A DNA stretch of 64,000 bases from UBA4742 sp963773335 (GTDB lineage: Bacteria > Actinomycetota > Acidimicrobiia > Acidimicrobiales > Acidimicrobilacustridaceae), in the NCBI GenBank assembly GCA_963773335.1, contig CAVZAT010000004.1:1550001-1614000 (forward strand), given 5' to 3'. Of the stretch, positions 44,623 through 53,081 are shown in pieces; within the stretch, counting starts at the first letter, position 1; the number at the start of each line of letters is the position of its first letter. The notes beneath the pieces were generated by a model. The model saw only the letters and a list, made by a program, of their open reading frames with translations. It searched no databases and was not told the origin of the DNA. The position numbers and the translations under genes are program-made.

Positions 44623-45537
44623 TCAGGCCGGGTTCGAACCCACGAAGTCGACCACCACGCCAGCCAGCTCCTCGCCCCGGTCCTCCTGGATGAAGTGACC
44701 GCCACCCACGATGGTGGTGTGAGCCTGGCCGGCGGCGCCGGGGATCCGAGCCTGCAGCGGCGCATCCGACCCGCCGGTGATGGGATCGGAGTCACCGAAC
44801 GCGGTCAGGAATGGCCGGTCGAAGCGCTCGAGCACCTTCCAGGCCGCCCGGTTGGCGTCCGACGCCGGATCGTCCGGCGTGGCCGGCACCAGCGTGGGGA
44901 ACTGGCGGGCGCCCTCCTTGTAGCTCTCGTCCGGGAAGGGCGCGTCGTAGGCGGCGATGACCTCGGACGACAGGTCGGTGGTGCAGCCGCTGTTGATGAT
45001 GAACCCGGTGGGGAACGTCTCCACCTCCTGGGAGAACTTGCGCCAGTTCAAGAAGGCGTCACCCGGCGGCGTGTTGCCCACCGGCAGGAAGGTGTTGGCT
45101 GCCACCACCCGGGCGAAGCGCTCCGGGTGCTCGCCCACCAGCCGCAAGCCGACGAGGCCACCCCAGTCCTGGCACACCAGCGTGATACCCGACAGGTCGA
45201 GCACGTCGAACACCAGCGCCCGCATCCACTCCACGTGGCGGGCGTAGGTGTAATCGGTCCGATCGGCCGGCTTGTCCGAACGCCCGAACCCGACCAGATC
45301 GGGGGCCACCGACCGCAGCCCGGCCGCGCTCAGCACCGGGATCATCTTGCGGTACAGGTAGCTCCACGACGGCTCACCGTGCAGCAACAGCACCACCTCT
45401 GCGTCAGCCGGGCCCTCGTCCAGGTAGTGGACGCGCAGCCGACCTCCATCGCCGTCGTCCACCTCCGCGTAGTGCGGCTCGAACAGGAAGCCGGGCAGCG
45501 AGTCGAATCGCTCGTCGGGGGTGCGCAGGATCTTCAT
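44623..45537 (-). CDS. Haloalkane dehalogenase, DhlA-like (subfamily I)
   Basis: A 304-residue alpha/beta hydrolase. HGEPSWSYLYRKMIPVLSAA and APDLVGFGRSDKPADRTDYT are diagnostic of the DhlA/DhmA branch. The nucleophile is D124, next to W125 (CQDWGG), the same numbers as in DhlA, whose W125 helps hold the leaving halide. D251 (GDSDP) is placed as the DhlA-type acid, and H281 (GGHFIQED) is the base. It should cut carbon-halogen bonds of short haloalkanes to give alcohols, in the cytoplasm. A GTG six bases upstream is an alternative start. TetR lies upstream on the same strand. Confidence 0.88.
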   Translation of the reverse strand: MKILRTPDERFDSLPGFLFEPHYAEVDDGDGGRLRVHYLDEGPADAEVVLLLHGEPSWSYLYRKMIPVLSAAGLRSVAPDLVGFGRSDKPADRTDYTYARHVEWMRALVFDVLDLSGITLVCQDWGGLVGLRLVGEHPERFARVVAANTFLPVGNTPPGDAFLNWRKFSQEVETFPTGFIINSGCTTDLSSEVIAAYDAPFPDESYKEGARQFPTLVPATPDDPASDANRAAWKVLERFDRPFLTAFGDSDPITGGSDAPLQARIPGAAGQAHTTIVGGGHFIQEDRGEELAGVVVDFVGSNPA

Positions 45538-45589
45538 GTCCACTCCGTTCCGTGGCCCGCCCTGTTCGGGTCCAGGCCGCGTTGCTGGG

Positions 45590-46201
45590 TCAGGCCTTCA
45601 ACAGGCGGGTCAGGACGCGGGCGGTGACGCGACGAGCGCGCACCACCGAGCAGCCCTCATGCTCACGCAGGACGTTCCATGCTTCCCAGCTCGCGGCCAG
45701 GGCCAGGCCGGCCAGCAGGTCACGGCGCTCGGGCAGGGTCCGCCGGCTCAGCTCCACCGCGAACAACGTCTCCAACTCGTCGCGGGACCACACCCGCGCC
45801 GAGTGCAGCTGCCCGGCCACCAGATCCGATCGGTCAGCCACCCGCATGGCCGCCCGGCGCATGGGGGTGATCTCCTCGTACAGGCGCGCCCGCTCCAGCA
45901 CCAGGGCGTGGATGCGACCAGCCACCGGCCCATCGGCCGGGATCTGGTGCAACAGGCTCTCAGCCACCCCCAGCTGCCGCTCGATCACTGCGGCCAACAG
46001 GGCCTCACGGCTCTCGAAGTGACGGAAGATCGAACGCTGGGACACCCCGGCCAGGGCGGCCACATCCGCCATGCTGGGCTCGATCTCACCTGCCTTGACC
46101 AGCACCATGATGGCGTCGACCACGGCCTCGCGATTGCGCTCACGCCGGGCCACACGCCCATCGGGCTCGTCGTCGATCCAATCCGGGGACTCGCGCACCA
46201 C
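45590..46201 (-). CDS. TetR family transcriptional regulator
   Basis: About 203 residues starting with adjacent GTG codons (VVRESPDWIDDEPDGRVARR). The helix-turn-helix occupies about 20-65 (EAVVDAIMVLVKAGEIEPSM; VAALAGVSQRSIFRHFESRE). The rest is the all-alpha ligand domain. The gene lies between hemC and the dehalogenase on the same strand, 53 bases before the latter, so it may control the dehalogenase by read-through. A palindrome just upstream is a candidate site for autoregulation. Confidence 0.87.
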   Translation of the reverse strand: MVRESPDWIDDEPDGRVARRERNREAVVDAIMVLVKAGEIEPSMADVAALAGVSQRSIFRHFESREALLAAVIERQLGVAESLLHQIPADGPVAGRIHALVLERARLYEEITPMRRAAMRVADRSDLVAGQLHSARVWSRDELETLFAVELSRRTLPERRDLLAGLALAASWEAWNVLREHEGCSVVRARRVTARVLTRLLKA

Positions 46202-46245
46202 ACCCTCGTTCCGCGCTCGCGAACTCGCTCGAGCTCTCCGACAAC

Positions 46246-46262
46246 TGGCAGTATAGCTGCCA
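46246..46262. promoter_or_regulatory. Inverted repeat TGGCAG-TATAG-CTGCCA upstream of TetR
   Basis: Perfect 6-base arms and a 5-base AT centre, 45 bases before the regulator start and after the hemC stop. The centre resembles a -10 core on either strand. A candidate TetR operator. Confidence 0.55.
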
Positions 46263-46290
46263 ATTCTTGCCGGATCAGTCAGCGAGCGGC

Positions 46291-47199
46291 TCAGCTTCCG
46301 AGGAGGGCCGCGCCGCCGGCATCCACCAGTAGGAACCGGGCCACCTGGCGGCCCAGCTCGCCAGGGTCTCCCGACGATGGCCCGGCCACGCGGTGGCACA
46401 GCACCACGTGGCCGTCCATGGACGCCAACAACCCATCCAGGGTGACCTGATCGCCCGATACGGAGGCATGGGCCCCGGCCGGCAGATCGCAGTCGCCGCC
46501 CAGCTCGGCCAGGAACCCACGCTCGGCGTCCACGGCCACCCGGCTGGCACGGTGCTCGAGGGCCCCGAGCCGGGCCACGAGGTCGTCGTCGGCTCGCCGG
46601 CACTCCACGGCCAGGGCCCCCTGACCCACCTGGGGCAGCATGACCGAGGGGTCGAGCAGCTCGGCGATCTCGGCCGACCGGTCCAGGCGTTCGAGCGCGG
46701 CCGCGGCCATCACGATGGCCCCGAACTCGTGGGCCCGCCCGAGCCGGGTGTCGATGTTGCCCCGCAGGCCGGCGAACGTCAGGTCCGGTCGCAGGCCGGC
46801 CAGCTGGGCCCGCCGGCGCATCGAACCGGTGGCCACGCGCGCGCCGGGGGCCAACCCGGCCAGGGTCGATCCGATCAGGGCGTCGCGCGGGTCGGCTCGG
46901 CGAGGCACGCACGCGATGACCAGGTCGTCGTGGGTCACCGCCGGCAGGTCCTTGGCCGAGTGCACGGCCAGGTCAGCCCGGCCATCGAGCACGGCGGCCT
47001 GCACCTCCTTGACGAACACGCCCTTGCCACCCAGCTCCCAGATGGGGACGTCCAGGCGCCGGTCACCCGAGGTCTCCACCACCACCAGCTCGACCTCGAG
47101 CCCCGGTTCCTCGGCCCGCATCAGCTTGGAGACCCGCGCAGCCTGCCATCGGGCCAGCGCGCTACCGCGCGTGGCCACGCGGACCACCGCGGTGGTCAC
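46291..47199 (-). CDS. hemC: Hydroxymethylbilane synthase (porphobilinogen deaminase)
   Basis: A 302-residue protein starting with GTG, five bases after hemA. VRVATRGSALARWQAARVSK is the N-terminal signature, WELGGKGVFVKEVQAAVLDG and DLAVHSAKDLPAVTHDDLVI follow with the catalytic aspartate, and GSMRRRAQLAGLRPDLTFAG binds the pyrrole acetates. FLAELGGDCDLPAGAHA contains the cysteine that carries the dipyrromethane cofactor. It joins four porphobilinogen units into the linear tetrapyrrole precursor of heme and siroheme. Confidence 0.96.
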   Translation of the reverse strand: MTTAVVRVATRGSALARWQAARVSKLMRAEEPGLEVELVVVETSGDRRLDVPIWELGGKGVFVKEVQAAVLDGRADLAVHSAKDLPAVTHDDLVIACVPRRADPRDALIGSTLAGLAPGARVATGSMRRRAQLAGLRPDLTFAGLRGNIDTRLGRAHEFGAIVMAAAALERLDRSAEIAELLDPSVMLPQVGQGALAVECRRADDDLVARLGALEHRASRVAVDAERGFLAELGGDCDLPAGAHASVSGDQVTLDGLLASMDGHVVLCHRVAGPSSGDPGELGRQVARFLLVDAGGAALLGS

Positions 47200-47203
47200 G
47201 CGC

Positions 47204-48466
47204 TCACTCGAGCTTGAACAGGTCGCGCAAGGCCTCGGCCAGCCGCTCACCCCGCGCCGTGCCCGCAGCATCCTTCAGGCCGACCGTGGGGTCGTGCAAC
47301 AACTTGGCCACGATGCCATGCGTCAACGCCTCCACCGCCTCGACCTGGCGGGGTTCGAGCTCGGCCAGCCGGCTGCGGAAGCGCTCCAGCTCGGCGCTGC
47401 GCACCCCCTCGCCCCGATCGTGGAGGGCCGAAACCAGCGGCGCCACCTCCTGGGCCGTGGTCACGGCGGTGAAGCGGGCCACCTCGTCATCCACCATCCG
47501 CCGGACCGCCACCACCTCCCGACGGCGTTCGACCATGCCGGCCTCGGCGAAGTCGCGCAGGTCGTCCATGTCCAACAGCGTGATGCCCTCGATGGCGCCG
47601 GCGCAGGGATCGACGTCGCGGGGCACGGCCACGTCCACCACCAGCAGCGGGCGCCCGGTCCGCCGACCCATCACCCGGGCGAGGTCGCCGTGTTCGAGCA
47701 TGAGCGAGGCCGCGCCGGTCGAGGTCAGCAGCAGATCCACCTCGCCCAGGGCCGACTCCACCTCAGCCAGGCCCACGGCCCGCCCGCCCAGTCGGTCCGC
47801 CAGCTCCACGGCCCGATCCCAGGTGCGGTTCGCGATGCGCACGTCGGCGACCCCGGCGCCCACCAGGGAGCGCACCATGCCCTCGCCCATGTCCCCGGCG
47901 CCCAGCACCAGGATCGAGCGGCCTTCGAGTGAACCCAGCCGTTGCGCGGCCATGGCCACCGCCGCCGTCGACACCGAGGCGATGTGGCGGGAGATGCCGG
48001 TCTCGGTGCGGGCCCGCTTGCCCACCTCGAGGGCGTGGCGGAACATCAGGTTGAGGGACGTGCCGACCGTGCCCTCTTCTTGGGCCCGGGTCCAGGCGTT
48101 TCGCACCTGGCCGAGGATCTCGGCCTCGCCGATCACCGCCGAGTCGAGGCCCGAGGTCACCGCGAACAGGTGGGCGGCGGCCTCTTCGTCGTAGGACACG
48201 TAGAGGTGGTCGCTGAAGTCCTCCGGGGGCAGGAACGCCATCTCAGAGAGGAAGTCTCGAACGTCCGCGTACGCACCATGGAACTTCTCGGCCACCACGT
48301 AGATCTCGGTGCGGTTGCACGTGGACAGGACGACCGCCTCGCTCACGTGCTCGCGCGATGCCACCTCGTGGAGGGCCTTGCCCAGCCGCGACTCATCAAT
48401 GGTCACCCGCTCGAGCAGATCGAGGGGCACGGTTCGGTGGTTCAGCCCGATGACGACGACAGACAC
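47204..48466 (-). CDS. hemA: Glutamyl-tRNA reductase
   Basis: A 420-residue protein; the GTG giving VSVVVIGLNHRTVPLDLLER is the clear start, overlapping the siroheme gene by 25 bases. VVLSTCNRTEIYVVA holds the catalytic cysteine; SAVIGEAEILGQVRNAW, ILVLGAGDMGEGMVRSL (NADPH) and VVDVAVPRDVDPCAG follow. It reduces Glu-tRNA to glutamate-1-semialdehyde, the first committed step of C5-pathway heme synthesis. Its place downstream of rex and the siroheme enzyme is usual for actinobacteria. Confidence 0.96.
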   Translation of the reverse strand: MSVVVIGLNHRTVPLDLLERVTIDESRLGKALHEVASREHVSEAVVLSTCNRTEIYVVAEKFHGAYADVRDFLSEMAFLPPEDFSDHLYVSYDEEAAAHLFAVTSGLDSAVIGEAEILGQVRNAWTRAQEEGTVGTSLNLMFRHALEVGKRARTETGISRHIASVSTAAVAMAAQRLGSLEGRSILVLGAGDMGEGMVRSLVGAGVADVRIANRTWDRAVELADRLGGRAVGLAEVESALGEVDLLLTSTGAASLMLEHGDLARVMGRRTGRPLLVVDVAVPRDVDPCAGAIEGITLLDMDDLRDFAEAGMVERRREVVAVRRMVDDEVARFTAVTTAQEVAPLVSALHDRGEGVRSAELERFRSRLAELEPRQVEAVEALTHGIVAKLLHDPTVGLKDAAGTARGERLAEALRDLFKLE

Positions 48467-49083
48467 GCCTCGAGGCGCTCCTTGGCTTCGGCGAAGTGAC
48501 CCTCGCGGATGAGTTCCAGCATTCCCGAGTCGAGTGCCGGTTGCCAATCCATACCCTCGGTGGGGACACCTTGGTCCTGGAGCAGCCGGCGCTTCTCGGT
48601 CAACAGGTCCAACAGGATGAGGTATTCCGGGCCCAGCTCCTGCGCGTAGCGTCCCCGCAACCAGGATGCGAGCGCGGGACTGCGCCCGCTGGTGGAGAAG
48701 GTGGCCAGCAACGGACCCCGGCGGACCACGGCCGGCAGGATGAAGCGGCAGTGGTCCGGATCGTCGGCCGAGTTGACCAGCACGCCGAGCGATTCCGCGT
48801 CCCGGTACACCTGATCGTCCACCTCGGGTCGGCCGGTGGCGGTGATGACCAGGCGGAAGCCCGCCGCCTCGCCCGGGCGGTAGGTCCGACGCTGCGGGTC
48901 GAGCCCTTCGAGCTCGGCCAGCTCATCGAGGATCTCGGGGGCCACCACGGTCACCCGGGCGCCGGCATCCACCAGGCCACGGGCCTTGCGGGCCGCAACC
49001 GGGCCGCCCCCCACCACCAGGCAGGGTTGGCCGACCAGCCGCAGGTTCAGGGGGTAGAGCGGCTCGTCGATCACCCGAGTCAT
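48442..49083 (-). CDS. Precorrin-2 dehydrogenase / sirohydrochlorin ferrochelatase-type protein
   Basis: A 213-residue protein. YPLNLRLVGQPCLVVGGGPV then AARKARGLVDAGARVTVVAP is the NAD-binding Rossmann opening of the Met8p/SirC/CysG-N family; VNSADDPDHCRFILPAVVRR and LLATFSTSGRSPALASWLRG are the catalytic and dimer segments. It oxidises precorrin-2 and may insert iron to give siroheme. It overlaps rex by four bases (ATGA) and hemA by 25, so all are translated from one messenger. Confidence 0.9.
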   Translation of the reverse strand: MTRVIDEPLYPLNLRLVGQPCLVVGGGPVAARKARGLVDAGARVTVVAPEILDELAELEGLDPQRRTYRPGEAAGFRLVITATGRPEVDDQVYRDAESLGVLVNSADDPDHCRFILPAVVRRGPLLATFSTSGRSPALASWLRGRYAQELGPEYLILLDLLTEKRRLLQDQGVPTEGMDWQPALDSGMLELIREGHFAEAKERLEACLSSSSG

Positions 49084-49781
49084 CTCGAGCCGTTGGCCAT
49101 GGCCTCGGAACCGCCGTGGGCCACCGCGTCCGGGCCGCCGTGGGCCGCGGACCGACGCTGCTGGTAGAAGCTGAGGATCTGCAGCTCGCTGGCCAGATCG
49201 ACCTTGCGCAGCGACGCGCCATCGGGCACGTTGACCACCGAGGGCGCGAAGTTGAGCACCGAGGTGATGCCGGCCGCCACCAGGCGATCGGCGATCTCCT
49301 GGGCCACCGCCGCGGGCGTGGCGATGATCCCGATGGCCACGCCCAGCTCCACCGCCACCTCGGGCAGCTCGTCGATGTGGCGCACCACGTGGCCCCCGAG
49401 CTGCTGGCCCACCTTGGCGGGATCGCTGTCCACCAGGGCGGCTACCGGGAAACCCCGCTCGGAGAACCCGCCGTAGTTGGCCAGAGCCTGGCCCAGGTTG
49501 CCCACCCCCACGATGACCACCGGCCAGTCCTGGGTGAGACCAAGCTCGCGGCTCATCTGGAACACCAGGTAGGCCACGTCGTAGCCCACGCCCCGGGTGC
49601 CGTAGGAGCCCAGGTAGGAGAGGTCCTTGCGCACCTTGGCCGCGTTGACCCCGGCCAGCTCGGCCAATCGTTCCGACGAGACAGTCGGCGTGGCGCCGTT
49701 GAGCTCGACCAGGCTGCGCAGATAGAGGGGCAGCCGGGCCACCGTGGCCTCCGGGATGCGGCGCCGTGCTCGTTCGCTCAT
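49080..49781 (-). CDS. rex: Redox-sensing transcriptional repressor Rex
   Basis: A 233-residue protein. IPEATVARLPLYLRSLVELN and LAELAGVNAAKVRKDLSYLG form the winged helix-turn-helix; SYGTRGVGYDVAYL links to the Rossmann domain VVIVGVGNLGQALANYGGFS, which senses the NADH/NAD+ ratio; and ITSVLNFAPSVVNVPDG is near the C-terminus with a swapped helix. NADH releases Rex from DNA, raising respiration and heme genes. It leads the siroheme-hemA-hemC operon and probably regulates it and itself. Confidence 0.96.
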   Translation of the reverse strand: MSERARRRIPEATVARLPLYLRSLVELNGATPTVSSERLAELAGVNAAKVRKDLSYLGSYGTRGVGYDVAYLVFQMSRELGLTQDWPVVIVGVGNLGQALANYGGFSERGFPVAALVDSDPAKVGQQLGGHVVRHIDELPEVAVELGVAIGIIATPAAVAQEIADRLVAAGITSVLNFAPSVVNVPDGASLRKVDLASELQILSFYQQRRSAAHGGPDAVAHGGSEAMANGSR

Positions 49782-49801
49782 CGTTTCGGAACCGTACCCC
49801 C

Positions 49802-49819
49802 ACGTGCACACGTTCACAA
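49802..49819 (-). promoter_or_regulatory. Candidate Rex operator upstream of rex
   Basis: On the minus strand TTGTGAACGTGTGCACGT. The left half, TTGTGAA, is a perfect half-site of the TTGTGAANNNNTTCACAA consensus; the right half matches at four of seven bases. It lies 21-38 bases before the rex start, a normal place for autoregulation. Confidence 0.5.
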
Positions 49820-49902
49820 AGTCATCCCGGCCCGTCGGTGAGCGCCGATCCCCGGGGGCGGTCATTCGACATCGGGCGCCACCGCTTAACCTGGGACGCG
49901 TG

Positions 49903-50703
49903 ATGCACGAGGCGCTGGCCGCCACCGCCACCCTGCTGTCGGTGGCGTTCGCCATGTTCACCTACGAACGCTGGCTGGGGCGCCACCGCCGCCACGAACT
50001 GGTGTGGACCATCGCCCTGGTCATGTTCGCCCTGGGCTCGTTCGGGCTGTGGCTGGGGGCAGCCCTGGGTTGGAGCGAGTGGTCGTTCAAGGTCTTCTAC
50101 TTGTTCGGGGCCATCCTCAATGTGCCTTTCCTGGCGCTGGGCACCGTGTACCTGCTCGGCGGGCAACGCCGCGGCGACGTGGCCACCGCGGTGGTCGCTC
50201 TCCTCGGGGCCTTCGCCGCCGGGATCGTGGTGGCCACGCCGCTCACCCATCCCATCTCCGGGTCCACCCTGCCCCAGGGCTCGGCCGTGTTCGGCCTCGG
50301 TCCCCGCATCGCAGCCGGTGTGGGCTCGGGCGTGGCCGCCACCGTCATCTTCGTGGGCGCCATCTGGAGCGCGGTGCGCCTCCTGGCCGGGCGGCGCCGG
50401 AGCCGATCGGCCGACGCTCCCACCGTCGGGGCCGGGCGGCTGGCCGCGGCCAACCTGGTGATCGCCCTGGGCACGCTGATCCTGAGTGCGGGAGGCATCC
50501 TCAACTCCGCCGTCGACGCCATGAACGCCTTCTCGGTGTCGCTGGTGGTCGGCATCGCCGTGATCTTCGCCGGGTTCCTGCTGGCCTCGAGCCCGGCCCC
50601 CGCGACGAGCCGGGAACCCGAGGTGCGCGGCTCGCTGGGCGCCGGGCCGGGGTCGTCAGGGGAGGGATCGCCGCAGGAGCTTCCCGTGCAGGTTGCGCGG
50701 TAG
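49903..50703 (+). CDS. Seven-helix membrane protein, uncharacterised
   Basis: About 266 residues (MHEALAATATLLSVAFAMFT), with a GTG immediately before the ATG as an alternative. Seven hydrophobic helices are separated by short basic loops (RWLGRHRRHELV; GGQRRGDVA; LAGRRRSRSA), matching an inside-positive topology. The C-terminus is proline- and glycine-rich. No known family motif is seen; relatives in Acidimicrobiia are annotated only as hypothetical. It is divergent from rex and converges with the acyl-CoA ligase gene, overlapping it at the 3' end. Confidence 0.65.
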   Translation: MHEALAATATLLSVAFAMFTYERWLGRHRRHELVWTIALVMFALGSFGLWLGAALGWSEWSFKVFYLFGAILNVPFLALGTVYLLGGQRRGDVATAVVALLGAFAAGIVVATPLTHPISGSTLPQGSAVFGLGPRIAAGVGSGVAATVIFVGAIWSAVRLLAGRRRSRSADAPTVGAGRLAAANLVIALGTLILSAGGILNSAVDAMNAFSVSLVVGIAVIFAGFLLASSPAPATSREPEVRGSLGAGPGSSGEGSPQELPVQVAR

Positions 50704-52149
50704 CTCGTCGGTGAACATCACCTTGGACGGGCACTTGTAGCGGGCCAACCGGGCTTGGCAGAAGTCGATGATGTCGTCCTCGTCGACCGAGCGCCCCCGT
50801 TCCACCACCACATAGGCCTTGACCGCTTCGCCGGTGTGGGGGTGCGCCACCCCGATGACCGCGGCGTCGGTCACCGCCGGGTGCTGGGCCAGCACCTCCT
50901 CGACCTCGGCCGGGTAGACGTTGAAGCCCGACACGATGATCAGGTCCTTGGCCCGGTCCACCAGGTACACGAAGCCGTCGTCGTCCACCACCCCGATGTC
51001 GCCGGTACGCAACCAACCGTCGGTGGTCAGGGCGGTGGCGGTGGCGACCGGGTCGTTCCAGTAGCCGGCGAACACGTTCGGTCCCCGGACCCAGATCTCA
51101 CCGGAGTCGCCCACCAGGGCATCGGCCCCGTCGTCGTCCACCAGACGAAGCTCCACCCCCGGCAGCACCGACCCGATCGACCCGATGGGCGCGCCGGTGC
51201 CCGCCGCCGCGGACACACCCGCCGAGGTCTCGGTCAGCCCGTAGCCCTCGGACAGCTCCAGGCCCAGGCGCTTGGACACGGCCTCGGCCACCTCGGGCGC
51301 CAACCGTGCCGCCCCGGACACCGCGGCGCGCACGGTGACGAAGGACGCAGGTGCCACCCCGGGTTGATCCGCCAGCGCCGACCACATCGTGGGCGGACCA
51401 CTGATCATGGACACGCCGTGGCGTTCGATGGCCTCGATGGCCGAGGAGGGGTCGAAACGCTCGATGAGCAACACGCTCGAACCGGCCAGCAGGCTGAGGT
51501 CGAGCACCACGTTGAGGCCGAAGATGTGGAACAGCGGCAGCAGTCCGAGCACCACGTCCGCCGGACCCTGGGGGTCGTCGCGACCGCACTGGATCTGCTC
51601 CAGGTTGGCCCGCAGGTTGCCATGGCTCAACATGGCGGCCCGGGGTGCGCCCACGGTGCCGCTGGTGAACATGAGCACGGCCAGGTCGTCGTCGGTCCGC
51701 TCCACCACCGGGACCGGTTCCGCGGCCAGCAGATCGTCGAGCACGATGGCCCCGGCCACGTCGACCCCCGACGTCTCGATGACCAGCTCCAGGTCGGGCA
51801 CCTGGGCGCGGTCGATGCCGGCGAACGCGCTGGCCGACGCCGGGGTGACCAGCACGGCCCGGGCCCCGGTGACCGCCAGCTCGGTGGTCAACTCGGGTGC
51901 CGGGGCCTGGGGGTTGACGGGGACGACCACCAGACCGGCACCCAGCCCGGCCAGATAGGTGACCACGAAGTACCAGTTGTTGCCGGCCAGCAGCGCGATG
52001 CGGTCACCCGGCACCAGACCAGCCGCCGCCAGCCCGCCACGCAGGGCGGCCACCTGCTGGCGCAACTCGCCGTAGGTGGTGAGGCGACCTCGACTGATCA
52101 GTGCGACATCCTCGCCAGGATGGGTATCGATGAGGTCGGCCAGGTTCAC
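50656..52149 (-). CDS. AMP-dependent acyl-CoA synthetase (fatty-acid CoA ligase type)
   Basis: A 497-residue protein starting with GTG (VNLADLIDTHPGEDVALISR). LAVLMFTSGTVGAPRAAMLS is the A3 P-loop (unusual in having AP for PK), LSEGYGLTETSAGVS is A5, DGWLRTGDIGVVDDDGFVYL is A7, and RAKDLIIVSGFNVYPAEVEE is A8; NLHGKLLRRSL ends with the A10 catalytic lysine. It adenylates and thioesterifies an aliphatic acid, probably medium to long chain. Its 3' end overlaps the convergent membrane protein by about 48 bases. Confidence 0.9.
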   Translation of the reverse strand: MNLADLIDTHPGEDVALISRGRLTTYGELRQQVAALRGGLAAAGLVPGDRIALLAGNNWYFVVTYLAGLGAGLVVVPVNPQAPAPELTTELAVTGARAVLVTPASASAFAGIDRAQVPDLELVIETSGVDVAGAIVLDDLLAAEPVPVVERTDDDLAVLMFTSGTVGAPRAAMLSHGNLRANLEQIQCGRDDPQGPADVVLGLLPLFHIFGLNVVLDLSLLAGSSVLLIERFDPSSAIEAIERHGVSMISGPPTMWSALADQPGVAPASFVTVRAAVSGAARLAPEVAEAVSKRLGLELSEGYGLTETSAGVSAAAGTGAPIGSIGSVLPGVELRLVDDDGADALVGDSGEIWVRGPNVFAGYWNDPVATATALTTDGWLRTGDIGVVDDDGFVYLVDRAKDLIIVSGFNVYPAEVEEVLAQHPAVTDAAVIGVAHPHTGEAVKAYVVVERGRSVDEDDIIDFCQARLARYKCPSKVMFTDELPRNLHGKLLRRSLP

Positions 52150-52335
52150 GGTGCGATCACGATAGCGGTGCCGACGGGACACGTCGGAGGTGGACGGAGC
52201 CGCTGTCCGGTGAGAACCGGGCCAACGATGGGTCCGAGCGACCTCACGGTGCGTGGTTTCCGGCCAGGGATCGGGCGGATTTCGGGACCAAATCCTCTCT
52301 CCAGTCCCGCGAGCAAGGTGCCGATAGCCCTGGTG

Positions 52336-53043
52336 ATGGAACGCCTCAGCCCCCTTCGCCACCTCCGCCTGGTCATCCTGGCCGCCACCTGCGCCATGGT
52401 CTTGGCGCTGACGGTCCCCATCCAGTCGGCGTCGGCTGACGGCAACACGTCCAGCGACTACGTGGCCCGGATCAACGCCCTGCGGGCGTCGGTCGGGGTC
52501 CAGCCCCTGAGCGTGGACGCCCAGCTGACCGGCCTGGCCCAGGGCTGGGCCCAGCACATGGCGGCCACCCAGGTGCTGGCGCACTCCTCGCTCACCGCCG
52601 GGGTCACCGAGAACTGGGCCAAGTTGGGCGAGAACGTCGGGGTGGGGCCGGACAACCCCACGGTGTGGAACGCGTTCCTGCACAGCGCCGAGCACTATTC
52701 CAACCTGGTCGATCCCGCCTTCAACCGAGTCGGGGTCGGGGTGGCCGTCGACGGCAACGGCAGCGAGTGGACCTGCCACAAGTTCATGGAGCTCGTCGGC
52801 GCCAGCGCCCCGGCTCCCACCCCCGCTCCACCGGTCCGCAGCGCACCCCCGGTGAGCCACGCCGGCAGCTCCAACGGCTCGGGATCGGCGGGAGGCTCGA
52901 CTCTGCCCGCGCCCGCCACGCCGGCCATCACCACGACCACGACGACCACCGCGCCGCCGGCTCCCCAGCCCGGTCCCCCGCCACCGGCCAACTCCGTCCG
53001 GGTGGCGGCCGTGTTGGCGGCGTTGCGCCAGCTCTCGACCTGA
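52336..53043 (+). CDS. Secreted CAP-domain (SCP/PR-1) protein
   Basis: A 235-residue protein. MERLSPLRHLRLVILAATCA followed by MVLALTVPIQSASA is a signal peptide. Residues about 40-155 are the CAP fold: YVARINALRASVGVQPLSVD, LAHSSLTAGVTENWAKLGEN with the conserved H and E, and SAEHYSNLVDPAFNRVGVGV with the second H. The tail is rich in P, S, A and T and ends in a low-complexity threonine run. Bacterial CAP proteins are secreted with poorly defined lipid-, wall- or peptide-binding roles. Confidence 0.85.
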   Translation: MERLSPLRHLRLVILAATCAMVLALTVPIQSASADGNTSSDYVARINALRASVGVQPLSVDAQLTGLAQGWAQHMAATQVLAHSSLTAGVTENWAKLGENVGVGPDNPTVWNAFLHSAEHYSNLVDPAFNRVGVGVAVDGNGSEWTCHKFMELVGASAPAPTPAPPVRSAPPVSHAGSSNGSGSAGGSTLPAPATPAITTTTTTTAPPAPQPGPPPPANSVRVAAVLAALRQLST

Positions 53044-53081
53044 CGCCGCGCATCGCGCGCGCGACGAAGGCACACTGAGAC

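Noticed and set aside
44627..44645. tRNA T-loop-like GGGTTCGAACCC
   Set aside because: It is the end of the dehalogenase gene (FVGSNPA); no acceptor or anticodon stems can be built around it.
52190..52335. Possible c-di-AMP riboswitch before the CAP-domain gene, as found before some wall-hydrolase genes
   Set aside because: I could not match the conserved ydaO core or its pseudoknot pairs; only GC-rich sequence is visible.
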